Both the position numbers and the translations under genes were made by a program. A stretch of 44,537 nucleotides of DNA, from NCBI GenBank assembly GCA_019634415.1, contig JAHQVJ010000109.1:1-44537 (forward strand), read 5' to 3'. Positions 32,606-40,879 of the stretch are shown here, piece by piece. Position 1 is the stretch's first letter. Each line of letters starts with the position of its first letter. Source of the stretch: Myxococcales bacterium (GTDB lineage Bacteria > Myxococcota_A > UBA796 > GCA-2862545). The notes beneath the pieces are model-generated. The model worked only from the letters and a program-made list of their open reading frames with translations, had not been told where the DNA came from and did not search any database.

Positions 32606-33339
32606 CCGCAGCGCTGCTCGGCAGCATGGTGGCCTACGCCGCCGACACGGAGCGTTGGCAAGACGCGGTGACGTCGCGCCCCCCTCGCGGGGCCCACGTC
32701 ACGGCGAACGTGGTGGGATTGCCCCTGGGTGACTCCGGGTTCCTGGATCTCACCGCCGGGCTCGGCACCGATCGCAGTCGCGGCGCAGGCGCCGGCCTGA
32801 CGGTAGCCACCTCCGGCGTGGTGACCCCCGGTGTGGAGGGAGCCATCGCCTACGTGCGGCTCGGTGGCGTCAACGCCTGGGGAAGCCTGACCCACGGCTG
32901 GGGACGCCAGGCGGTGTCCATCGGCTGGGTGCAACCCGTACACAGCGACCGATCCACCTTCCGCTTCCACCCCTCCGAGACGGAGCGCCGTCTGCTGCTT
33001 CGGTACTCCGTGCGCGGGAAGGTCGGGCCGTTCGAGCTGATGGCAGAGCCGCGGATCGGCATCGCCGTGGACTACCCTGAGTTCACCCACACCGTGGCCG
33101 CAGCCTGGCCGGTGGTGCCCGAGCGACTCGCCCTCACGCTGGGGGTGAGTGCGGGAGTGGCCCCCATGGGCACTGCGGTGCTCGGCCTGCAGGCCCGGCC
33201 GGCGAAGGGTGTGGAGGTCGGCGTGTTCGGGGGCAGCGCCTTCCCGATCTTCCGGGAGCTTCCCGGCCCAGACCTGCAGCTGGGGCTTCAGCTCAAGGTG
33301 TGGGGTGGCGGCCGAGACGACCCGCTCACCGACGCGTGA
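32602..33339 (+). CDS. Putative outer-membrane beta-barrel protein
   Basis: The frame begins with two adjacent GTG codons (32599 and 32602); the second overlaps the preceding stop as GTGA and is chosen here, giving 245 residues. The N-terminus (TAALLGSMVAYAAD) looks like a signal peptide with cleavage after AYA, but lacks positive charges, so the true start may be further upstream at a rarer codon. The rest is a series of short alternating strands with glycine-rich turns (AGLTVATSGVVTPGVEGAIA, RLALTLGVSAGVAPMG, DLQLGLQLKVW), as in small outer-membrane barrels. No family is recognised. It converges on the CsgG/FlgO-like gene: the two coding ends overlap by 14 bp. Confidence 0.6.
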   Translation: MTAALLGSMVAYAADTERWQDAVTSRPPRGAHVTANVVGLPLGDSGFLDLTAGLGTDRSRGAGAGLTVATSGVVTPGVEGAIAYVRLGGVNAWGSLTHGWGRQAVSIGWVQPVHSDRSTFRFHPSETERRLLLRYSVRGKVGPFELMAEPRIGIAVDYPEFTHTVAAAWPVVPERLALTLGVSAGVAPMGTAVLGLQARPAKGVEVGVFGGSAFPIFRELPGPDLQLGLQLKVWGGGRDDPLTDA

Positions 33340-35626
33340 CGTCGAAGCGCACGAAGCCGTCTCCGTCGACGTACAGCCCGTAGGAGCCGGCCTCGTAGCC
33401 TTCGATCTGGAGGGTGTGGCGCCTGCCGTCCAGCGTCACCGTCACCTCGCCGCTGCCAGTCACCGCCACCCGCACCTCCGTGCTCTCGTGGGGCTTGCCG
33501 CGGCGTGGCGTGGTCGACAGGGGCTCGAACGCCAGCGTGCGATCGCTCCCCGAGCGCTGGGTCTCCACCACGCGTGCCACGCTGATCTCCTTGCGACCGA
33601 GCACGATGGCCCAGGCACGGAAGGGTCGCGCGAGGACCATCTCGCGCGTCTCGGGTTCGTGGCGACGCCGCACCAAGATGTCGCGAGCGCCGACCAACAC
33701 CGCCACCCTCGGCGTGCCCGCGTCGATGTCCAGATCCCGCCAGGTCAGGTTCGCAGGTGCGTTCTCGGGAACCGAGATCTGCCTGGGCCACCACAGCTCG
33801 TCGGGGTGGTCGTGCTGCACGAAGGCCAGCTCCACCTCCGCGCTCGGCAGCCCGTCCAGCAGCGCGATGGTGGGCCCCCCATAGGGCTCGGCCCGGATCC
33901 GCCCACGATCGGGCGTCGTGTAGTAGGCAAGCGACGGAGTTCGCAGCCAGTCCGGGCGCGCGCCGGTGGTCAGGTTGTGCGATCCCATCGCCAGGAAGAG
34001 GGGGTGTTCCCCCCAGATCATGTACTTCTTGGGACTGAGCCCGCCGCTGTAGAGGTTTCGCAGATGGCGCAGCTGGGCCAGGGCGTAGCGGCCTTGGCTG
34101 GTGGCTGTGCGCTGGCCCAGGTGCTCCTGGGCGAACACGTGGGCCTTCGCACCGTAGAAGGTCCTCGAGCCGATCAGCAGTAGGTACTCTCGCACCAGAT
34201 CTGGACGATCGGAGCTGGCCAGCGCAGTCTCGAAGTCGCGCCACTGGTCGATCTGAGCGCGGCGCGACGCCACCACTCGCTCGTCGTCTTCCCCCTCCAG
34301 ACCCAGCAGGACCTGACGAGCGGCATCGGAGTACCGCCCCACCTCCGCGAGGGTACGGGCGAGGGACCGGTGCGGATTGCTCGTGGGGTACTCGGGCAAC
34401 CCCAGCGCGGCGGCTCGGGCCATCATCTGCTCACACAGATCCGCACGCTCCCCCAGATCGAGATGCAGCCACTCTCCCGTGCGGTCGCCGCTCAGGCAGC
34501 GCTGGCTGTCGCTCGCGCGACGGTTGCGCCCCGCTTCCTCGGAGAGGTCCGTGCGCCACAGCTTGCTCCGGCGCTTCTCGAAGTCGGCCTGGAGGCTATC
34601 GAGGTGGAAGTAGCCCACGCCCTCGGAGTGCACCGGGATGGCGGGCCACAGCTCCCAAGCCTCGGCGTGGTAGCGCTGCCAGTAGTGCTCTCCGAGGCGC
34701 CGCGACGCGTGCTGGTCGAGGTGGCCCTTCTGCAGCAGATGACCCACCGGCCCCTTGCCCTGGGCGTACCAGTGAGCCAGCACGTACAGCGCCGTCAGAC
34801 GGTCGCGGGTGTGCGCCTCGCCATCCAGCGCCAGCTTCGACTCGACGAACTCGAGGATGGTCACCTGGTCGGCGATCTCCTTGGTCTGGTCCAGCTTGTT
34901 GCGCTGAAGCCTCGCCACCTTCAGGGCGTCTACACGCACCTGCAGGCGCTTGCTGATCTGGTGCCACTCCTGCTGCGTGAGCGTGGCCAGGCGGAACTCC
35001 CCGTCGCGCACCAAGGCCTCGTCGAGCTTGGCCACGGCGTCGGCGTAGCGCCCCTCGTCGAACAGTGCGATCCCGTCCGAGAACTCGCGGAACGCCTCGA
35101 AGTCGGCTGTGTGCACGCGGCCCAGCTCGGCACGCTGCTTGGGCTGAAGGCTCGCCCCCATCGCCTGCACCAGGGCCCTCACCAGCTCCTTCTGCAGCTC
35201 GAAGAAGGCCTGCCGCTCCCCCTGAACCGAGCGCCCCAGCACCACCTCGCCACTCGACACCTCGATCAGTCGGACGTCCATGCGCATGGTGTCGTCCACC
35301 ACCGTGTAGGTACCGTCCACCAGGTGCGTGGCTCCCGCGATCTTGCCGATCCTCACGGCGAGCGCCGGATCCACCCGGTCCGATCGACTCAGGTCGAGCT
35401 CCGCGAACACCTCCTGCAGCCGAGCCCGCTCCACCAGCACGGTGTCGGGCACGTTCGACAGGTCGGTGGTGACCATCGACGACAACCCCTTACCCAACGA
35501 CGACAAGCCAGGATCAGAGCTGGCATCCACGAACTCCAGCACCCCCAGACGCAGGTCGGCAGCGAGTGCCGAGGTGGAGACGAGCAGCCACGACGCGAGC
35601 ATCCAGCAGGGCATCAACCAACGCAT
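33326..35626 (-). CDS. Secreted CsgG/FlgO-like multi-domain protein
   Basis: The 766-residue protein has a Sec signal (LASWLLVSTSALAAD) with cleavage near residue 22. Residues 24-150 have the CsgG/FlgO-like alpha/beta pattern LRLGVLEFVDAS, VLVERARLQEVFAEL, IAGATHLVDGTYTVV and VRLIEVSSGEVV, which in other proteins builds oligomeric periplasmic or outer-membrane assemblies or TolB-N-like folds. The following 350 residues are mostly helical, with TPR-like segments (GIALFDEGRYADAVAKLDEA), and the C-terminal 200 are beta-rich and end in a small sandwich (GYEAGSYGLYVDGDGFVRFD). The combination is unfamiliar to me. There is no lipobox. The gene is divergent from the M48 peptidase with a 45-bp gap. 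Confidence 0.65.
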   Translation of the reverse strand: MRWLMPCWMLASWLLVSTSALAADLRLGVLEFVDASSDPGLSSLGKGLSSMVTTDLSNVPDTVLVERARLQEVFAELDLSRSDRVDPALAVRIGKIAGATHLVDGTYTVVDDTMRMDVRLIEVSSGEVVLGRSVQGERQAFFELQKELVRALVQAMGASLQPKQRAELGRVHTADFEAFREFSDGIALFDEGRYADAVAKLDEALVRDGEFRLATLTQQEWHQISKRLQVRVDALKVARLQRNKLDQTKEIADQVTILEFVESKLALDGEAHTRDRLTALYVLAHWYAQGKGPVGHLLQKGHLDQHASRRLGEHYWQRYHAEAWELWPAIPVHSEGVGYFHLDSLQADFEKRRSKLWRTDLSEEAGRNRRASDSQRCLSGDRTGEWLHLDLGERADLCEQMMARAAALGLPEYPTSNPHRSLARTLAEVGRYSDAARQVLLGLEGEDDERVVASRRAQIDQWRDFETALASSDRPDLVREYLLLIGSRTFYGAKAHVFAQEHLGQRTATSQGRYALAQLRHLRNLYSGGLSPKKYMIWGEHPLFLAMGSHNLTTGARPDWLRTPSLAYYTTPDRGRIRAEPYGGPTIALLDGLPSAEVELAFVQHDHPDELWWPRQISVPENAPANLTWRDLDIDAGTPRVAVLVGARDILVRRRHEPETREMVLARPFRAWAIVLGRKEISVARVVETQRSGSDRTLAFEPLSTTPRRGKPHESTEVRVAVTGSGEVTVTLDGRRHTLQIEGYEAGSYGLYVDGDGFVRFDVTRR

Positions 35627-35671
35627 GGCCGCAGGCTACCCCACGGCAGCTCGGTGCCTACCATATTCGTC

Positions 35672-36493
35672 ATGACCCATCGCATGTCGAACCTGCTCCA
35701 GTCCGCGCTTCTGCTCTTGGTGCTCGCCGCCCAAGCGGCCGCCGTGGGCTGGCTGGTGGGCGGAGTGCTCGGAGCGTGGCTGGCCATCCTCCTGGGACTC
35801 GCTCTCGCCGCCGGAGCCCAGCGCATCACCAGCTGGTCTGCCCTGCGCGCCCTGCGGGCCCGCCCCTTGGATCCGCGCACCACGCCCGGCCTGCACGCCG
35901 CCGTGCGAACCCTGTCCACCCGCGCGGGCCTGACCCGCATGCCTCTGCTCGCCCTCATCGACACCGAGGTGCCCAACGCCGTGACCGTGGGCTCCCCGCG
36001 CGATCCCCTCATCGGGTTGTCGCGAGGGCTGCTGCGGCAGCTGCCCGATCGGGAGCTGGTGGGGGTGCTGGCCCACGAGATCAGCCACATCGCCCACGGC
36101 GACCTGCGCATGCTCGCCCTGGCGCGTGCCTACACGCAGGTCACCCACGCCGCGGGGCGGCTGGGCCTGCCGCTGGCAGTGATCGGAGCGCTGCTGGGCT
36201 CCACCCAGATGATGACGGTGGCGATGGTGCTGCTGTTCGGGTCTCCGCTGGCGACCCTGCTCATGCTCGCGCTGTCGCGGCAGCGCGAGTTCGCGGCGGA
36301 CGGGCTGGCGGCTCGGCTCACCCGCGACCCCGCCGGGCTGGCAGGGGCGCTGCGACGGATCGAGGGCCTGGTGCGGCGCTGGTCGGGCCCCATGCGCTGG
36401 GCCGCGCAGGGCCAGGCACCCTCGTGGCTACAGACCCACCCCGGCACGACCCAGCGCGTCGACCGACTTCGGCGCCTGGCCGTCCCCGCCTAA
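35672..36493 (+). CDS. M48-family (HtpX-like) membrane metallopeptidase
   Basis: The 273-residue product has two N-terminal membrane segments (about residues 8-25 and 28-48), the active-site motif LAHEISHIAHGD with zinc ligands H135 and H139, two further hydrophobic segments (about 165-185 and 190-205), and the downstream REFAADGLAARL glutamate ligand. Topology and length match HtpX-like zinc proteases that degrade misfolded inner-membrane proteins on the cytoplasmic side. An in-frame ATG four codons later (35684) is also possible; neither has a clear SD. It may be part of envelope quality control, in keeping with the surrounding envelope genes. Confidence 0.88.
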   Translation: MTHRMSNLLQSALLLLVLAAQAAAVGWLVGGVLGAWLAILLGLALAAGAQRITSWSALRALRARPLDPRTTPGLHAAVRTLSTRAGLTRMPLLALIDTEVPNAVTVGSPRDPLIGLSRGLLRQLPDRELVGVLAHEISHIAHGDLRMLALARAYTQVTHAAGRLGLPLAVIGALLGSTQMMTVAMVLLFGSPLATLLMLALSRQREFAADGLAARLTRDPAGLAGALRRIEGLVRRWSGPMRWAAQGQAPSWLQTHPGTTQRVDRLRRLAVPA

Positions 36494-36557
36494 GTAATCG
36501 AGACCCACAGTGCCCTCGGCGGCGGCTACCCTCCAACCATCCACGAGGAGCATCGAG

Positions 36558-37502
36558 ATGTTGGTTTCGATCTTGGCGATAGGCTCACTGTCGGCGTGCG
36601 GTGGCCCCAGCGCTCTGTCCTTCGACGGTCCGGAGGGAGCATCCGTCCGGGACAACTACCAGCTGTCCACAGAGATCCGCATCGGGGAGGTCCAGGTGGC
36701 CGCCGAGTCGGACCTCCTCATCGACTGGTCCGACTTCACCACGGACCTCCGCGGCCGCCCCATCGACGATCTGCAGATCACCGAGCTGTCCATGGTGCGC
36801 TTCGACCAGGACAAGGGGTCGGTGCTCGACGGTCTGAACCGAAACTACGTCCGCCAAGCGGACGCCCAGCTCAGCTACCTGTTCAACCCCACCGGCGATC
36901 AGACCACCGCGCGAATCGCAGACTTCGACATCGCGGGCAACCCGTTGATCCCGCGCGAGGATCTCGTGGCCGTCGATCCCACGGAGCAGAACTGGCTGCT
37001 CACCCTCTTCGACACGTCGTCGGGCCGACGGGACGCGCTCACGAGCAAGTTCGTGGACCTGGTGCAGCCGGCCCCCAACACCGCCGTCACCCTCACCGAC
37101 GGCTGCGCCGAGCTCGACCTCGAGGTGGACCTGCACACGGCCCCCCCCATGACGGTGCAGGGTGGCCGGGACGACTACACGTTGGAGTGGAGCGCCATCG
37201 AGTCCGACGTGTTCGGCAACGCCTTCGACCCCTTGGACGGCGACGAGCTTTTCCTCGCCCACTTCGACGTGCAGGACGTCACACGGATCGAGGCCGTCTT
37301 CGCACGACTCGACACCGAGGCGGACGAGCTGTACCGGCTGTCGGTCCACGGGGTGACGAGCGCAGATCTCATGCAGGCCGAGGACGACGCGGGGAGATCC
37401 TTCGGAGGCTTCACCACCGATGGGATCTGGCTCGTGGGGATCGCATGCACCGGCTGCCTGAACCCTGCGCCCCTGTGGATCGTGGTGCTGGACGTCACCT
37501 GA
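36558..37502 (+). CDS. Lipoprotein of unknown function
   Basis: The ATG at 36558 has a GAGGAG SD at 7 bp. The 314-residue product has a short signal ending in lipobox GSLSAC (C14). The mature domain is acidic and strand-rich, with two similar-looking halves that each contain an SxIxxDxxGxxxDPLDGD-like or SDFTTDLRGRPIDDLQ segment, which suggests an internal repeat of a beta-sandwich. It contains a late CTGC pair that may form a disulfide. I do not recognise the family; similar proteins are common as surface lipoproteins in Myxococcota. Its 3' end overlaps the convergent HD-domain gene by 8 bp. Confidence 0.7.
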   Translation: MLVSILAIGSLSACGGPSALSFDGPEGASVRDNYQLSTEIRIGEVQVAAESDLLIDWSDFTTDLRGRPIDDLQITELSMVRFDQDKGSVLDGLNRNYVRQADAQLSYLFNPTGDQTTARIADFDIAGNPLIPREDLVAVDPTEQNWLLTLFDTSSGRRDALTSKFVDLVQPAPNTAVTLTDGCAELDLEVDLHTAPPMTVQGGRDDYTLEWSAIESDVFGNAFDPLDGDELFLAHFDVQDVTRIEAVFARLDTEADELYRLSVHGVTSADLMQAEDDAGRSFGGFTTDGIWLVGIACTGCLNPAPLWIVVLDVT

Positions 37503-38199
37503 CCCGGTGGTGGCCGCGCACCCTACCCGCGAAGCCGACCGTCATCAGCGCTGCACCAGGGCTCGCCGGATGGGCGCGGGTCTGCTCGCGCAGCGCTGCC
37601 ACCACCCGTGCACCGAATCCAGCCTCCTTGGGCCACCGCTGCCGGATCCACCGGCGCGTGTCGGGGTGCATCAGCTCCTCGTCGAGGCCCACCAGATCGC
37701 CCCCAGATCCGCTCTGGATCAGGCGCACCTCCGCGGGCCCCACGGCGGCACGCAGCGAGGTGTGCATGGCGACGGCCTCGTGGGCCACCTCCGCCCGTCG
37801 CTCGTCGGGCAGGCACGCCTCGTGGGCCACCGCAGCCCCGCGGAGCTCGAAGGGCCCCTCCCCCGCGTGGGCCTCCGTGAGCCCCACGTCGTGTAGCAGG
37901 CACGCCACGTAGAACGCCTCGGGATCGGGCCGCAAGCCCAGGTGCACCCCCACCGCTCGCCCGATGGCGTAGGTGCGATGGCCGTGTCCCAGCAGATGGC
38001 CGTCGTAGGCGTGCTCGGCGATCTGCTCGGCGCGGCGGGCCAGGGTCGAGTCCGGTGCCGCGATGGACTCGGGATCCACGGGCGCAGGACGACCGAGCCC
38101 CACCAGCTGGCTCGCTTGCCGTGCCCACGCCCGGAGCTGCAGCAGGGCGAAGCCAGAGGCGACACAAGGAAGGGGATCAGAGGGAAGCGTGGTTCGCAT
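37495..38199 (-). CDS. HD-domain phosphohydrolase-like protein
   Basis: The 234-residue protein has the HD-superfamily signature: H in GHGHRTYAIGRAVG (about residue 70), the HD pair in YVACLLHDVGLTEAH (about 103), and later H in AHEAVAMHTSLRA followed by an aspartate (LVGLDEELM). The pattern resembles the cyanamide hydratase/HD group rather than HD-GYP or RelA/SpoT. It is expected to be a cytosolic metal-dependent phosphohydrolase or hydratase. It lies 66 bp downstream of the winged-helix STAND regulator on the same strand, so it may be its co-transcribed output. No SD is visible at the ATG at 38199. Confidence 0.78.
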   Translation of the reverse strand: MRTTLPSDPLPCVASGFALLQLRAWARQASQLVGLGRPAPVDPESIAAPDSTLARRAEQIAEHAYDGHLLGHGHRTYAIGRAVGVHLGLRPDPEAFYVACLLHDVGLTEAHAGEGPFELRGAAVAHEACLPDERRAEVAHEAVAMHTSLRAAVGPAEVRLIQSGSGGDLVGLDEELMHPDTRRWIRQRWPKEAGFGARVVAALREQTRAHPASPGAALMTVGFAGRVRGHHRVR

Positions 38200-38265
38200 G
38201 CCGCATGGTCGCGTGAATCCCAGAGCGCCGCCAGGACGCAGAGCCCAGAGATCCGGCCATCGGCT

Positions 38266-40857
38266 TCAGCCCTCGAGGGACTCGAAATCGAGCCGCGCGC
38301 CCAGCTCCTGAAGCGCATGCCTGCCCTGCTCGGCCGTCAGCGCTCCCTCGCCGATGACGGCCCGAGCCCGCTGCAGGTGGGCCACAGCGTCGTCACGACG
38401 AGCACGCGCCAGAGCGATCAACCCCGCCTCCGCCTCCCACCAGGCCCGCAGCTCGGCGGCGGGGCCTCCCTGGGTCCCCTCCAGAGCCTCGCGCAGCCGA
38501 GCCTCGGCCCGCCCGAGGTCTCCTTCGCGCCGACACAGGCTGCACCGAGCCAGCCGCATGCCCGCCTGCAGCGCCGGCATGGCCAGCTCGCGCACACCCT
38601 CCTCGACGCCATCCAGGAGCTGCCGCGCCTCGGCGAGGCGCTCCTGTCGCAGCACCACCACCGCCAGCCCCAGCCGCGCCGAGCAGGTCTCGTACTCGTC
38701 GCCCACGTCGCGGGAGCGCTCGATGGTCCCTCGATACTGCGCCTCGGCCTCGTCCAGCTGGCCCAGGGTGGCGTACAGCAGCCCGAGGTTCGCGAGATTG
38801 CCCAGCTCGAAGCGATGCGAGCCGAGGTCGCGAGACAGCTGCAGGGCTGCCTGCAGCGTGCCCTCCGCCGCGTCGAACTGCCCGGCCATGAGCTCCGCCA
38901 CGCCGAGGTTCCCCATGGCGACGGCCTCCGCGAACCCCGCCTCGTAGGAGCGGAACAGCGCCAGCGCATCCTTGAACAGCTCGATGGCCTCGTCGATGCG
39001 TCCGCTCGTCAGCCGAGCCGAGGCCAGCTCCCCCCGGCTGAGGGCGAGGCGAAACGCATCGCCACAGGCCTCGTGCTCGGCGAGGGCCTCCCGGAAGGCC
39101 TCCTCGGCGGCCTCGGCGGTGCCGTGGGCCTGCTCCAGGGTGCCGATGACGTGAAGCACGCTCCCCACGCGGCGAGGTGCGTCGCTGCGGGCCAACGCCA
39201 GGGCCTGCTGCAGCGCTGCCCGCGCCTCGGGCAGCCGGCCCAGCTGCCGCAAGGCCTCGCCGCGGATGCGGTGGAACCAGACCACCAGATCGACGGGAGA
39301 CTCGGGCGTCACCAGGGCGAGTCGCTCCTCGAGGATCGCCAGCGCCCGCGCCGACCACCCCTCGAACAGCAGCGCAGCCACGGCAGCTCGGGCAGCGTGC
39401 GCACCGCGCAGCCCTGCGTCGCGGCGATGGGCCAGCTCCAGGCTCGACAGCTCCAGCTGCAGCTGGCGGTACCGCGGGCCACCACCGTGGCGCATGAGCG
39501 CCTCCAGCGACTCGTCGCTCCCCATCCGGCCGAAGTGCGTCACCAAGCGCTCGGCAGCCTCGGCAGACGGCGGGCAGGCCTCCGACACGAAGCTGCGCAC
39601 GGCCCCTGGCAGGCGCAGGCGACGGCCCTGAGGCCCGTCCAGCAGCTGGAGCAGCGCACGGTCCGTGAGGCGCGCCAGCGCGGAGGCCACGTGGGGCTGC
39701 TCGCACACCGCCTCGGCCGCGTCGACGTCGAAGTCCACCGGGAAGAGGGCCAAGCTCGACAGGGTGGCTCGGTCCTCCTCGGCCAGGCGCTCCCACGACC
39801 ACCGGATCCCGTCCTCGAGCTGCGCGTGCACCGCTTCCGGCAGCCGCTCCACCAGCGCTGCGGGGGTGAGCACCGTGGCCGCGTGGGCCGCCAGCTCGAT
39901 CCCGAGGGGGGAGCCGTCGAAGTGGTCCACGATGCGGGCGATGGCGGCGGTGTCCGCTGCACTCGGGGTCCACCTCGGCCACCGCGCTCGGATCCGTGCC
40001 ACCAGCAGCGTCGAGCCCTCGCTGGGATCCCCGTCCCGACCCAGGGGCCCCAGCCGGAGCACGCCCCCCGCCCCCACGGGATCTCGCGTCACCAGGAGCA
40101 CGCGCAGCGGCGGTCCGGCGAGGGCCTCCACCGTCTGCTGCAGCACCGAGACCTCCTCCGCGCCGTCGATCACCAGCAGCGCAGGGCCGCGACCCGTCAG
40201 CACGCGACGCAGCCGATGGGGCAGCCGCTCGTCGAGGGGGATCGGCAGGCCCAGCGACCGCGCCAGTCCGGCGAGTAGATCCGCTCCCCGAGTGACGCCG
40301 GAGGCATCCATCACCACCACCCCACCGGGCAGTCCGGCGTCGGGCTGAGACTGACGCGCAGCGAGCTCCAGCGCCAGCCGGCTCTTGCCGATCCCCGGGG
40401 GCCCCACGAGCTCCATCACCAGGTCCGTGCCCTGCAGACACCACGCCCGCAGCCGAGCGAGGGGCGCGCGCCGGCCCACGAAGTCGTCCAGCGGTGGATG
40501 CCAGCGCCAGCCTCGCAGGGTCTCCGCGGGAGCGTCGGAGGCTTCCAAAGGAACGAAGGCGTAGCCGGAGCCACCGATGGTCACGAGGTGCCTGGGCTTG
40601 TCGGGAGCGCGCTCGATCTTCTGCCTGAGGCGCCGCATCGTGGCGTACAGCGTGCGGCTGGAGCTGCCCTCCGAGTAGCCCCACACGCGCTTCAGCAGCA
40701 CGTCGCGAGACACGGGCTCGCGAGGTCGGGCCACCAGGAACCGGAGCAGACGTCGCTCGATGGGGGTCAGGCGCCCAGGTCGCTGCCCCCGGACCTCTCC
40801 CGTGGTGCAGTCCACCATGCCGCCCTCGATGGCCAGGGCCCGAGGTGCATCCGTCAT
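38266..40857 (-). CDS. Winged-helix (OmpR-type) DNA-binding-STAND ATPase-TPR regulator
   Basis: From the ATG at 40857 the protein is 863 residues. Residues 10-95 form a Trans_reg_C winged helix: RLTPIERRLLRFLVARPREP, VSRDVLLKRVWG and the recognition helix SSRTLYATMRRLRQKIERAP, ending in the wing GGSGYAFVP. The NTPase follows at about 125-400 with Walker A GPPGIGKSRL (K158), Walker B ALLVIDGAEEV and a LLVTRDP sensor. The C-terminal half contains many TPR units (EARAALQQALALAR, AEEAFREALAEHEACGDAFR, DAAEGTLQAALQLSRDLG). This is the architecture of AfsR/SARP- and CadC-like cytosolic transcription regulators that sense a ligand through TPRs. An upstream in-frame ATG at 40893 is possible; no SD is seen. 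Confidence 0.9.
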   Translation of the reverse strand: MTDAPRALAIEGGMVDCTTGEVRGQRPGRLTPIERRLLRFLVARPREPVSRDVLLKRVWGYSEGSSSRTLYATMRRLRQKIERAPDKPRHLVTIGGSGYAFVPLEASDAPAETLRGWRWHPPLDDFVGRRAPLARLRAWCLQGTDLVMELVGPPGIGKSRLALELAARQSQPDAGLPGGVVVMDASGVTRGADLLAGLARSLGLPIPLDERLPHRLRRVLTGRGPALLVIDGAEEVSVLQQTVEALAGPPLRVLLVTRDPVGAGGVLRLGPLGRDGDPSEGSTLLVARIRARWPRWTPSAADTAAIARIVDHFDGSPLGIELAAHAATVLTPAALVERLPEAVHAQLEDGIRWSWERLAEEDRATLSSLALFPVDFDVDAAEAVCEQPHVASALARLTDRALLQLLDGPQGRRLRLPGAVRSFVSEACPPSAEAAERLVTHFGRMGSDESLEALMRHGGGPRYRQLQLELSSLELAHRRDAGLRGAHAARAAVAALLFEGWSARALAILEERLALVTPESPVDLVVWFHRIRGEALRQLGRLPEARAALQQALALARSDAPRRVGSVLHVIGTLEQAHGTAEAAEEAFREALAEHEACGDAFRLALSRGELASARLTSGRIDEAIELFKDALALFRSYEAGFAEAVAMGNLGVAELMAGQFDAAEGTLQAALQLSRDLGSHRFELGNLANLGLLYATLGQLDEAEAQYRGTIERSRDVGDEYETCSARLGLAVVVLRQERLAEARQLLDGVEEGVRELAMPALQAGMRLARCSLCRREGDLGRAEARLREALEGTQGGPAAELRAWWEAEAGLIALARARRDDAVAHLQRARAVIGEGALTAEQGRHALQELGARLDFESLEG

Positions 40858-40879
40858 GGCGGAAGCGTAGGGCATGCGA

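Noticed and set aside
32590..32610. Frameshift joining the Ig-like lipoprotein and the barrel gene into one protein
   Set aside because: The upstream protein ends in a natural stop and the second frame begins with a signal-like segment; a GTGA overlap is a normal coupled arrangement. The exact start of the second gene remains uncertain.
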